A DNA stretch of 64,000 nt from Angiostrongylus vasorum (taxonomy: Eukaryota > Nematoda > Chromadorea > Rhabditida > Metastrongylidae): NCBI GenBank assembly GCA_018806985.1, contig JADANN010000302.1, positions 1,930,001 to 1,994,000 on the forward strand, in the 5' to 3' direction. Positions 48,254 to 58,936 of the stretch are shown here, one piece after another. Positions within the stretch are counted from its first letter, which is position 1; every line of letters starts with the position of its first letter. Below the pieces are notes generated by a model. It was not told the origin of the DNA and did no database searches. It saw nothing but the letters and a program-made list of their open reading frames with translations. Both the position numbers and the translations under genes were made by a program.

Positions 48254-49740
48254 CTAGATTGGAGTTAACTAGAATTTTTCAGATTCTCAAAGGGACGAAG
48301 TCCACCGAAACGGCAGTCTTTTTGTGATTAACGAATGAAGTAACAGCTTCGTGTGTGCTTATCAAGAAAACAACGAACTTTTCTAGCATTTAATTTATAA
48401 ATGACTTTGGCTAGTTGGAATCAAATAGTGTGGTTTTGCTTAATGTGTTCAAACCTTGATATACTTCTGTGAAAAAGGCGCCGTATTCTCATTGAAGCAT
48501 GGCTACAGAGCACCGTTTCTGGACGCACAGTGAGATGCTAGGAATGATTTCGTACAGGACATATAAGCCTTTGTGATATAAGAACCCAACAGCTCCAGCT
48601 GGGATGTGGGAACTCATCAGCCCATTTGGGGCAACCATCTAAGGCCGATAGTGGAAGTTCACCACTAAAAACAAGAATTGGGTGTTGACGTTGGCCATTT
48701 AACTTTCGTTTGTTGTTTAAAAGATATGTGGGAAGTTGGATGGCTCGATAAAAAGATATTGCAAAAATTGAACCACTATAACAAGGTGACGATGACCATA
48801 ATCTGGCAGACCTGGATATGACATATCGAACTTTAAAATTTGGCATTCATATTTTTGCGAAAAGTTAGCAGTTCCTTGCTTCTTCCACTGTAACCATCAT
48901 ACAATCCGCAATGACGATATTAGCGTTCTCGTTATTTTCAGCTTTGGATGAATAAATGCAATCTCTTCATGGTTTAATTATCATTTTGGGTGAGTGGGAG
49001 CGTTCTTAGATGTTGAAGTACACCAAGGGATTTATCTTCCCGTCATGGTCTCGTAAGCTGATGAGTTGATATATTTCGATTCCAGGCGGAAAGAAAAAGC
49101 TAACCAATATCGGATGTTACCACCACATTGCGACAAACTAGAATCAATCGGTAGGCTGGCAGACCTCATCCCTATGAACATCAGCCACTGACTGCGTGTG
49201 ATAAGGCTTTGAGGCTGATCAGTTTTTTTAAATGTTGTGCTTGCTGTACATCTAAATCATGGGCAGGCTTCTCACCCACTCCGAACTTTACGTGCAACAA
49301 TTTTGATGATGTCTTCTGAAGTATGAACGACACGCATAACATCAAGCTGGATCCAGCAATTCAGACCTTCGGAAATAACTTCATCACCAGTATAAGAGGT
49401 AAAATAGTGAAATAGTGCAATCGAAGTATAAATGGGCTGGCTATGGAGCTCCGTCGGTTGCCTTCCGTCAAGAAACGGGCTAATGGTATACCGAATGGAA
49501 TATGCATTCGGTGATGTATCCGAATGAGGTTAGTTGAAGCCCTGTACTATCTTCTGCAGCCTCTACAGAATCGAGTTTTTCAAATTGCAGGGAACGTACA
49601 CATTAAAGCCTGAAGATCTTACTAATCCACATTGCTCAATAACAAAGAAAAACCCTCATTTTAGGCCGAGTGGAATAATATTGAGACAAAACTCAGTTAC
49701 ATACACTCAGTTACATTATAAATTATATATTAGAGTACCC
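48254..49740. other. No gene seen
   Basis: Short frames only; ends at a hammerhead-like motif. Confidence 0.4.
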
Positions 49741-49749
49741 TTCCATGAT

Positions 49750-49777
49750 CTGAAGAAGGCGATACTGCCGAAACGTC
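49750..49777 (+). ncRNA. Hammerhead-like core
   Basis: CTGAAGA, stem GGCgatactGCC, GAAACGTC. The core is good; stem I is weak. Confidence 0.4.
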
Positions 49778-50014
49778 AACTACCGCTGTGTTGTATGTGT
49801 TATATTTGTGAGGAAGTAAATGAGTGCTGAATAACATCCTCGCGATTGCTGCAAAAAAAAGAAACAACAGATTTATGATCCAATGCCGAAGTTAATAGAA
49901 AGTCGATCTTGGAAACAAAAACTCAGTGCTGCACTTGCTCGTCCCTTGTTCCTAGCAATGCATCTTGAGTAATTAAGTATGTCTCAAAATAGAAAAAAAG
50001 AAGGCTAAAATATA

Positions 50015-50075
50015 AACAAAGCTTTCAGCGTTGATCAACTCCTGAAGTTTGCGCCATACTTTCGACTCCATGAGG
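50015..50075 (-). mobile_element. SINE-1 3' fragment
   Basis: Only the 3' segment (AGCGTTGATCAAC block in reverse) is recognisable. Confidence 0.5.
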
Positions 50076-50589
50076 AGCCGCGTTATTCGCTGCCTGTAGC
50101 GCAGTACTCGTGATATCTTTCATCAAGAGCAAGGTGCTGGCTCGACCAGGCCGGGGACCACCCCATAGTTCAGAGTAGAGGGAGGTCAGTAGCAGGCTTG
50201 TTCAGGAACAGTTCACTAATTGCAATACAAGTAGGGAAAGCTTTCGCGCTGCTATGCTAGTATTCGAGGAAGAATCTACATGACCAGCTTTCAACAACAT
50301 TCATAAAGAAGATGACAGTCTACAAGCATCGGCCGATCCCAGCGTGCAAAAATTTGGAAGACGTTTGTGGACGATGATGCGAAGAAATGAATCCAATAAA
50401 AAGGTGCTAGTATCCGCACAGTGCATGCTGGGGCGGTGTCGTGTAAAGATAAATAAAATAAAAATACAATGACTCGAAAAGACCGACTTTCTATAAACCT
50501 CGGCATAGACAGTTGATATATTATTTATATAATCTTATAAACTGATCCTGTTTAGCAAGTGCGAGGCTGGCATAGGTCTTCGTTGTCGT

Positions 50590-50690
50590 TAAAGTTGTTG
50601 CTGTCGTTTGTTGTTTGTTGTCGTTGTTGTTTGTTGTTGTTGTTGTTTGTTGTCGTTGTTGCTTGTTGTTGTTGTTGTTGGTGTTATTTG
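50590..50690. repeat. (TTG)n microsatellite
   Basis: Imperfect TTG/TCG triplets between the Penelope-like remnant and its hammerhead-like motif. Confidence 0.85.
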
Positions 50691-50699
50691 TCGATGGCT

Positions 50700-50727
50700 G
50701 ACGTTTCGGCGATTTCGCCTTCCTCAG
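50700..50727 (-). ncRNA. Hammerhead-like core (PLE-associated)
   Basis: Minus strand: CTGAGGA, stem II GGCG/CGCC with a short loop, then GAAACGTC. Stem I flanks pair poorly. Adjacent to the Penelope-like remnant. Confidence 0.4.
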
Positions 50728-51499
50728 GGCATAGAAGTATTTTTGATGTAGCAGTAGTCCTGTGTTCGGTAAGACACTTATAGTACTAATGAAGATCAAA
50801 GTTTCAAATAAACGCCATGTTGATCAAAAAAGGCTACTCACCGTGATGTTACGAGTGATACTGGCCCCACGCGTTGTTCACGTGGGGTCGCGAGCAGGAC
50901 GCACCCCGGGGTCAAAATATCATTTTGAAATACGGCGCCAGGTCACGTGTGATAGTGAGGCATTCGTCCGTCTTTGGATTTTTGAAATTTATCCGAAACG
51001 CTTCAAGAGTTCTGCGCGTTGATGTTTTCGACTCCTGCGCTAAGACCCGTACAGTCACTTCAAAATCATCGCCGTTGTGCTTTTGTGCCCTATGCGTACC
51101 TAGAGGAGTGTTTTGACGAATTTTAACTTTCCCATCTAGATGTTCTTTTATGCGGACACGAAGCCGTCTACCCGCTTTCCCAATATATTCGTCACCGCAT
51201 GCCTTACACGAGGTCAAGCATATTGTACCTGAACTCATTTAATCTCCGTCCCACCCCTTAGGACAGGTCATGCAGTTTTTTTGAGCTGCACAAGCGATCA
51301 TCGAGGCGGTTGCGAACTAATTGACTTCGTAGGGTATTGGGTGGGATGTCAGTAATCGTTACATAATTTTCAAGACCACTTTTTCTTAAGCACCTCTTAA
51401 TCGCGTAACTTATTTCATTTGATTTGAAGGGTAACTTAAAGAAATCCCACTTACGTCCGAAACTTCTTCCGATTTCCTTCTTCCGGGACCTGATAAGCG

Positions 51500-53520
51500 A
51501 TCAATCAGGGTTTTTATCTTTCTAGAGAAGCCCTATCGACCCCTTAAGGACCAAACGCTTGGTTTGCCAGGCGTACGATGTCGAACCATTTTGAACCAAA
51601 TATGTGATGCAGGGAAGCTCTAACCTCTGCGCTATATGATTCTCAAAATAAAAACTATCATTTAAAGAGGAATAAAGTGAAAGGACTAATCGACTGTTTA
51701 AAATAATGGCCATTGGCCTATTGCTCTGACTATCTCTTAGCATCGGTAGGAAAGGTGTCCTTACCAGATGTATCCTGCTCTCTCAACGATGATACGTATG
51801 CATACATCCTTCGAATAAGTTTATTTTCTTTTTTTTGACCGAAAAGTCATTTATCCGTTTAAGCTATAGTTAAGGGTATGCGCCATACATCCCTAATTTC
51901 TGATTGCCTGAAAAATCACGGATCTATCCAATTACGTTGTCGTCGAGCACACTGCCTTGTATAAAGTTTCACACCATCGCACCTACAGAGATACTTCCTT
52001 CTAGTGACTGTGACATATCCGAATTTTTATCGCCATCTGGAGTGGTGCACCATTCAATCAAACACAGTCGAGTAGAGCTGACCGATTTGCAGCACAAGCA
52101 AATCCTTTGGCGTACTATTTGGACTGTACTCTAATGTCCTCTTCATTTATCTTTCGTTGACTATTCTTATTACACAATTGGTCTCCTTATGAACTAGCTA
52201 ATTTTTTTCGATTTTATATTCATTGGTTTATTTACTTTAATCTCATTTTATTAGACGACCCTACATGATATACAGCGTACAGTGCGGATTACAGCACTTC
52301 TTGCATTCTATTCGTTTTCTAGCATCCACCATCTACGAGGGTCTTTGAACTTCCGTTCACGTGTTGCGAATCTCGCTGACGACTGGTCGAGTCTATTCTA
52401 ACTGGAATTCTGAAGTAGCCTTGCTGAGGCGCTCTTGCAGGGATTGGAGTAACATCGTGTACTACTCAGCCAGAAACAGTACTTTCGTTCTAGGCTTGAC
52501 AGAAAAGCGGGGACTTAGGAAATACAAGTTCAAAATACCAAAAAATAATGATTAGGTCGAGTCTTCCATAGCACGGAATGCACAAACCATTTGCAATTTT
52601 TAAACACTTGACGTCTATAAATATTCAAACAGCGGATCATTCACACTGTGAAATTCAACCTTTCTGAAACAACCTATCGCTTATTGGAGATGATCTGTCA
52701 GCAACTGATAATTCCAAGTATGGGATGAACTCCATAACTCCACTACATTGCAATACAATGAGGTGATCTCTGCCCTCTAGCCGCTCTTTCTTTTTTACTA
52801 AAAATCAGTAAGACAAACTTCGAAATGACAAAAAGCTTGATGATTTTTCGACACATTTCTTTGCGCTTTCTAATATCGCAGCAGCTTCTAGAATCTTAAA
52901 AGCTAGCAAAGCTTTAAAGCAGAATCTAAGACTCAGTACCAGTGAGACAAAAATACTTCAATACCACAGCATCTAACTCCTTAGTAGCAAGCTCAGCATC
53001 TACCTAAGAATGTAGATGTTTCATGTAGTATCCATCCATTTGTTTGCGCAAATGAGAATGCCATTTTCTATTCGCTCCTTGTTGATAGTTTGTAGTGAAT
53101 TTCTTACAGTACCTATTCAAATTTGTACCTTCATTAATCAGTCATGTACATCTGCATTAGATAGATTGTCGAGACTCTCTCCATAATAGAAATCACTCAG
53201 TGAACCTAAAATGGGCCTACAGTTTGCTACTACAAAAGAAAAACAATGTTAATTCTCATGAAAGAAAACATTCGATTCTAAAGAGTTGGAAAAAGAAGCA
53301 TTACGTTTAAGTTTCAACTATGACCAATCTGTTAGCCGCACTGACCTGAAGTCTCAATAATATTGTTCTCAAATAGACATAGGATGCTCTACCTCCAACA
53401 ACGACAGCCATCGTCACGACATCGGATTATCTTGAAAGACGCATGGAGATGCAATAATGTTCAGATTGTTGAAACCCTTTCCTCCTTCACGAATTAATAG
53501 ATTCACTTTATAAGACGGCT
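51500..53520. other. No gene seen
   Basis: AT-rich; short frames only. The 51570-51640 part resembles a decayed SINE head but is not secure. Confidence 0.4.
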
Positions 53521-53524
53521 CGGC

Positions 53525-53790
53525 GTTAGTCAGTTTCTTATGGATGTGTCGTGCATTCGATTTCATCAAGCATCGTAGAACTGCTTGAGTGCATAGCTGG
53601 CCAACACAGTGCGCCTGCCTACTGATGTTTCAGCACAACGTTTTTTATACTCCCATACAAGTTTGGCACCAGTTTGGGCACCCTGCAAGGATGGTCAAGT
53701 TGGTTTGCCTAAGGGTGAGATTGAACGAAAGATCATGCATGTTAGATGACACCTCTAACAACGGCGAGATAAGCGCACCTCGCTAAAGTC
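53525..53790 (-). mobile_element. Diverged SINE-1 copy
   Basis: The reverse ATTCGATTTCATCAAGCATC block, the GTTTGGCACCAGTTTG block and a degraded head are recognisable. Confidence 0.55.
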
Positions 53791-54441
53791 TTTCAAGAAA
53801 AACGTGGATTAAAATTTAGTGTTCTTTGTCTTAATAGGTCAATAAAAACTTCGCTTACAAATAGCACATCTCTCGCATATGATTCAAAATCTATACGTGT
53901 ATTTCCTTCCCATTTACTTAGGAAAATTGAGCATTACTAACAACAAACCTAACCCATACCGGAACACGTGTGGTGAAATGGGAGCACACCCTTTCAGCAG
54001 CCTACAGAGAGTTTCTACTCCATTTTTTGCATTCTATCTATGCTTGTTAGACTAAGATCTTATGTCAGGAGTGGCTTGTGAAAAATCTGCTCGGTGCTCT
54101 AAATAATTTACAAAAAAGACTTCTTCTGCACTACTCCGTTTTGCTGCGACCGACTGCTTTTGAATAGAGTATGCAGCATAGAATATAGCCGGGGAGGAAG
54201 AGCAACAATGTCTCTACTTGAGCATTAGAGTTCAGCATTTAAGGAGAGTAATTCGCTCTTACAAGACGATAAGTAATTGAGGACTTACACTTAACATAAT
54301 GGCCTTCTCACTTTTCCGCGAGAATTCAAATCACCCATAATTTCTTGCGGAAATCGGTACCGGTGTTTAGGAAAATTCGGCAGGTGCAGTCACCTCTCCA
54401 GCACAGTTTGAATAACTTCACTCCTTACTTGTGCCACTTAT

Positions 54442-54723
54442 GTGCGATATACTAGCGGAAAGTCTAAATGGCATAATGGATTGGTCAATGCATACGAACT
54501 TTCCACGGTTGCATACTCTGCTGCACTTTCTATTGATGAGATCGCTCATCTACCTAATCTTATACGACCTGGCTTTTCTATCACCCGTAGCGTTGCCGTC
54601 AAACTAGTGGTTTGTAAACAAAATTTCGGAGAAGAAAACAAAAAGAAAGCAGAGAAAGCGAATCGGAAAAAGAAGATGAAGCCCCTCAACGATTTATCTT
54701 CTCTCACCGATTCGCTTCTTTAG
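54442..54723 (+). other. Open frame of 93 codons, Lys-rich tail
   Basis: The frame has a protein-like core (VNAYELSTVAYSAALSIDE) followed by a Lys-rich stretch. No family is recognised and no splice partner was found. Recorded as a possible exon only. Confidence 0.15.
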
Positions 54724-54883
54724 TCTCCACAGAAGATTCCACGAAATCCCTGCTCCTTTCCCACTCTTTCACTGTTACTATAGGCAAGAAATCGGGTGAT
54801 CTCGAAGTGGAAGTTGTTGCCAGCTGACAAAAATACAAATATACAGAGATATGTGGAAAAAAACGTGAAGCAAAGAAAAGAGC

Positions 54884-55102
54884 ATGACGACGGAAATATA
54901 TAGTGACGATAAACTTATGAAAAAGCGGACGGCTTATATACGGTTTAGGCTAAGCCTGGTGCTAGAGCTTCTAGAATTTTCCTCAAAGGCCATAGAACAA
55001 CTTATATGGTCCCGTTGCTGGAAATCAAATGAAATCAACTCCGAGGTTTTAAGAATTGATGAGGAAACGAATCGAATGCGAAAACTGCTCGGATCCGCAT
55101 AG
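54884..55102 (+). CDS. Small open frame, possible helical protein
   Basis: A 72-codon frame from ATG to TAG with a heptad-like, charged C-terminal half (SNEINSEVLRIDEETNRMRK). No neighbours, splice context or family support it, and it may be chance. Confidence 0.2.
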   Translation: MTTEIYSDDKLMKKRTAYIRFRLSLVLELLEFSSKAIEQLIWSRCWKSNEINSEVLRIDEETNRMRKLLGSA

Positions 55103-55339
55103 TAATGTGAAGACAAGTCGTGTAAAAGAATACTCTCTGAAATCCTACCTTGAGGGAATACTTATGAAGAGAAATGGTGTCTTAGAAAAATTTTTGCAAC
55201 ATTAGAAGCGGGTGATAAAAATTCCAGCCTTGTAGAAAACATTTCTAAAAAACAAACCGTTAAAATTTTAAACGACAAGGTTGGCACTGGTATTCTGACG
55301 GTCTAATTAATAACGTTGTTTTTTTCTCGACGTGTCGAT

Positions 55340-55665
55340 GCAATGGTTTACCGCCTTCGTTTCCCCGGCAGGATCTCCCAAGCTGAGAAGGACTCCGACG
55401 TTCCCATCAGTAAGCCTAGCTAAGAGCAAACCAATACCAGGATCCACCACGGTGCTGGTATCGAAATCGCATAGTGACAAATCTGCCTCTGATCCACAAG
55501 GGCTGCTACTGCTTGTGATGGTGAAAGACTTGGGCAGACTTTGGCCAGGCTGTCCTCGGGACTCGGGGAACCACAGTGGCTTAACCAGCAAATCTCCGAA
55601 AAGTGGTGATTAGGTTGCAGCCTGCACAACCAGTGAGGACGGGTCGTTCAACTATCAACTAAGTA
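55340..55665 (+). mobile_element. RepB element with internal 5' deletion
   Basis: Lacks about 60 bp near the 5' end; the 3' tail CAACTATCAACTAAGTAAATA is present. Confidence 0.75.
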
Positions 55666-56089
55666 AATATGGGTCGATGCAACTCTTCCTAAAAACTAAA
55701 GCAACCTCTATTATTAGCCGTGCTAACTCGGCATCAGTAAGGATAAGTTGGGCTCAGCGCAACTTCTAAGTCCTCCATTGAGCAGTTTGTAACTAGCGAG
55801 TGAGAAATTCCTTTCCCGGCACAACGAGTTGAGTAATAGTAGGGTGGACAAAGTTCCCTACCTAACAATAATTCGTATTATCTCTACAAACGACAAAGTC
55901 CCTTCATTTAATTGGTTTATTTCTGGTTCGCTTTTTTCTTGTTTCTTAAATGCCATCCAGATGGAATTTAATGCAGCCTGCATTGTTGGGAACGTTGAAA
56001 TGGGAGCTTCAAGCGGCTGTCCTGCTGTTGTAAGCACTGACTTCCGAATACGCAGATGGTGCAACCTGATATTTAATGACTTCTCACGA

Positions 56090-56395
56090 GCCCAGTTAAG
56101 CAGAGGCTGTAGTAAAATCACAATGTTAACTTTTCATTTACTGCCTACTATAATCTGCCCATATCAATCCCGTTGACGGGTGATTGGTGATTACTGATGA
56201 TACTGACCAATAGAACTAGCTGAGAGACAACCCCAACGAAGGACCCACATGGTGTGGTGTTGAACGCGTTTAGCCCTTGGAAAGGGTAACAGCGTGTTCG
56301 TTCTCCACCGCAGAAACCTGCGGTCCAGAGTTTTGCAAATATCTCGACATCATTGTGGTTGTATTACACATAATACCCTACCGTCAAAAATACTA
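56090..56395 (-). mobile_element. RepC element with flanking linker block
   Basis: Contains the CTAGCTGAGAGACA end, the hairpin region (one arm altered) and the CCCAGTTAAG...GAGGCTGTAGT block that also lies between the two RepC units at 35.3 kb. Confidence 0.6.
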
Positions 56396-56419
56396 TAGGA
56401 AATAGATAAGAATTTAACA

Positions 56420-57425
56420 TTGTGAACAATGAAACTTTCTTTTCGGACCAGTTTATCCACGGATTTGAATCACACGGTGGTACTAGGGCACAGCCGCATT
56501 TGCGCACTGTAGTTTGCAACTTACGACGTTCTACTGACGCGATGGGATGTGAAACTGAGGAAATTTCTATAGACATTTCAATGTGTAAAAGGATTGGTCG
56601 TTTACAAAGTGCTTCTCCATCAGTGCAAGGATTTCTTTGCAAACACTGCATAATCCGAACCGCTATTCTCACACTCCGATGCTGTAGATGATGTCTTCAC
56701 TTTTTATTTTTTTATTGACTTTTAATTTCTTCCCTGTTCTATTCTACTTCCCACTTTTCTTTCCTACTTTTCTATTTCTTCCTGGACTTTTCTTTAAACT
56801 TTTTGCACGTTCTATAATCGTCAGAACTCGCAATCTCTTCAATAGACCTTTCTCACACATGGTTCATGTGCAATTACAACCACTAAAAATTCTGGATTTT
56901 TTTATAAATTGCAGTTCTTACAAAAAATTTTATAACCTGTACGCCTACATCTAGTTCTTTGGACTGGAATTACTGGGATAATCATAAAAATACTGATTTC
57001 ACTGGTTAGCCTGCGCACTAGCAGTTTTGCAGCCATACAGGGATAAATGATGGAGCTGTCCGCGTTGGTCAATCGCTGAGTAATGTGCCATGCATTGAAC
57101 TCCATTCGCGGCATTCTAACTGTTATTGAATACTTAATTTTCACACATAATGAATTGCTGTGGCGCGCCGATGTATGAAGCTAGCGGTGCTATCCTTCCA
57201 TACATGTATGCTGCCAATTTGTCTACCCCCTGATAGATAGCATGCTTGGTGAATCCGGCACCGAGAATCGAACCAACGACTACTTGTGTACTGCTGGACA
57301 CCTTTAATCATTGCGCTACGTATGCCCATTTACAGTCATAATTACTTATGTCAGCAAAGGGAGCACCTCACCCTTTACTATTCACTGACATTTTCTACCA
57401 CCTGGCTACTTGAGGGTCCAGACAC
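56420..57425 (-). repeat. Third, older copy of arm A central part
   Basis: Aligns by eye to 220-1200 in reverse complement with many substitutions and gaps. Contains a SINE-2 copy with a well-preserved B box at 57264-57274. Shows that the A sequence behaves as a dispersed repeat, not only as part of one duplication. Confidence 0.7.
57040..57328 (-). mobile_element. tRNA-derived SINE (SINE-2)
   Basis: Best B box of the family, GGTTCGATTCT (57264-57274), and A box TAGCGCAATGA (57308-57318) on the minus strand. Lies inside the third copy of arm A. Confidence 0.75.
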
Positions 57426-58936
57426 TTTTTTTTCTTATTTCAGTCATATTGGACAATATAATACGTATATAATCTGGTACAATATACATTAATATAATAT
57501 AACATACGTACATGATTGGTCACGATATCTTTCAAAAAGCTGTTTTATAGAAAGGAGTGCGTCCTAATTAAAAAGCTTAAACTATCTCGAAATATCTATA
57601 AAACGAGCTAAACAAACTAGCATCGGTCTCTGTTACTATGACAATCGTCTACTTCAAAGCTTCTCAAACTCTGCTAACTACCGATTTCTGTTAAGCTCGG
57701 CATTAACCAACAAATTAGTGTCCTCTTGATGAGAAGAAACGACGTTATTATAACAACATTTGTTGTGGCTAACGTTTCGGCAGTTTCGCCTCCTTCAGAG
57801 CCGTTTTTTCAGAAGTCTTCCACAAATTATTAGAGATCAACCGCACAGATTTCAGATGGGCGAGGAAGATGCCTCTTTCATGCTATTGCTCGGTAAACAT
57901 TGTATTGACAATTTCATGTCTACTCAAGAAGGAAGCAGTAACGTACTGGTCTTCTCACTAGCTTTGCACGTGAGCTCGCAGCTGTGTGTTACGCATAGAG
58001 TTCTATACAGAGCAGCCTTTGTTGCTCACCCATTTGCCGCTATTTCAAATACTTCGTACACATATTCATATTCTATACGCCAGCGCACATTTTCCTCGTT
58101 TTGCTTAACTACTTTCCAGGTTAAACTTCTTAAATTTCCTCCGTAAGTTATGCGATCTTTACCTTGTGGAACTTTGCATAAATGAAGCTTCGTGCATGTT
58201 TTATGTGACGAAATACCTAGTGGCTACCTCAGCTCGCTTTGAAACGGCTTTATCAGATTGTACAGCCTGAGAGAAATCTTAACAACTGTTCTCGAGAAGT
58301 ATCCGTAGTTCTTTCTAAGAAGACCCAGCCCCAGTACAGAAGGAATGTGAGAAATATCTTATTAGACATCATTCTACGCGTACGATTAGCGCCATAACGG
58401 TACTCTTCTCCAACTTGCTACTTTAATTGGCGCAATGGAATCCAGTTTCTGAGCTCTTCATCCATCTAAGCAGTGTTAAACACAGTCGTATGTTACCTGG
58501 TGCATTACTGTTCTACTATAATCCTACGTATATACTCTACAACATTAATCTCACAGTAGTTACTGTTCTTTTAATACTGTTCATATAAAGGTTTAATTAC
58601 CCAGATTTGACACGTGCTGTGCGGCGGTAACGAAACAACACCGCGGTGTAAATGATACGAAGACGACCTTTCTATATTGAGCTGATTAAATACTTCTAAT
58701 AGTAAATTCGACAAACTATATTGCACTGAACTAACATAACTTACTCAAACCTCTTCCTTTTCTCAAACTCTTCTGATATGATCATTTTGTTTCGGTTAAC
58801 ACCGCATCAATATCTATTTCTCCTATACTTGATTTCGTAAAACAGTAAGAACATTAAATGATGCATTAAGTAACAGTAAGAGCGTAAGTTTTTCACCAGT
58901 ATTTAACAATTACCAACAGCATATTCGAGAAAAAAA
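57426..58936. other. Region downstream of the aldehyde dehydrogenase gene
   Basis: Contains one hammerhead-like motif at 57.77 kb. The 57760-58146 open frame overlaps it and shows no family. Confidence 0.4.
57767..57802 (-). ncRNA. Hammerhead-like core with paired stem I
   Basis: Minus strand: GGCT, CTGAAGGA, stem GGCgaaactGCC, GAAACGTT, AGCC. The outer GGCT/AGCC pairs four bases. The extra G in the core and the GTT cleavage triplet suggest decay. Confidence 0.4.

Larger units (their letters stand above)
50540..51500 (-). mobile_element. Penelope-like element remnant, GIY-YIG region
   Basis: The minus strand reads IPPNTLRSQLVRNRL, then (after a frame change near 51250) SCKACGDEYIGKAGRRLRVR, then NTPLGTHRAQKHNGDDFEV and RRTLEAFRINFKNPK. 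This is the C-terminal linker and GIY-YIG endonuclease of Penelope-like retroelements. The reverse transcriptase is missing. Downstream on the same strand are the (CAA)n tract and a hammerhead-like motif. Confidence 0.75.

Noticed and set aside
50559..50799. Frames across the TTG tract as coding
   Set aside because: Low-complexity Leu/Val or Thr/Asn runs produced by the triplet repeat.
57308..57318. True tRNA genes at the A/B-box heads
   Set aside because: No complete cloverleaf or acceptor stem; each head continues into the shared SINE body.
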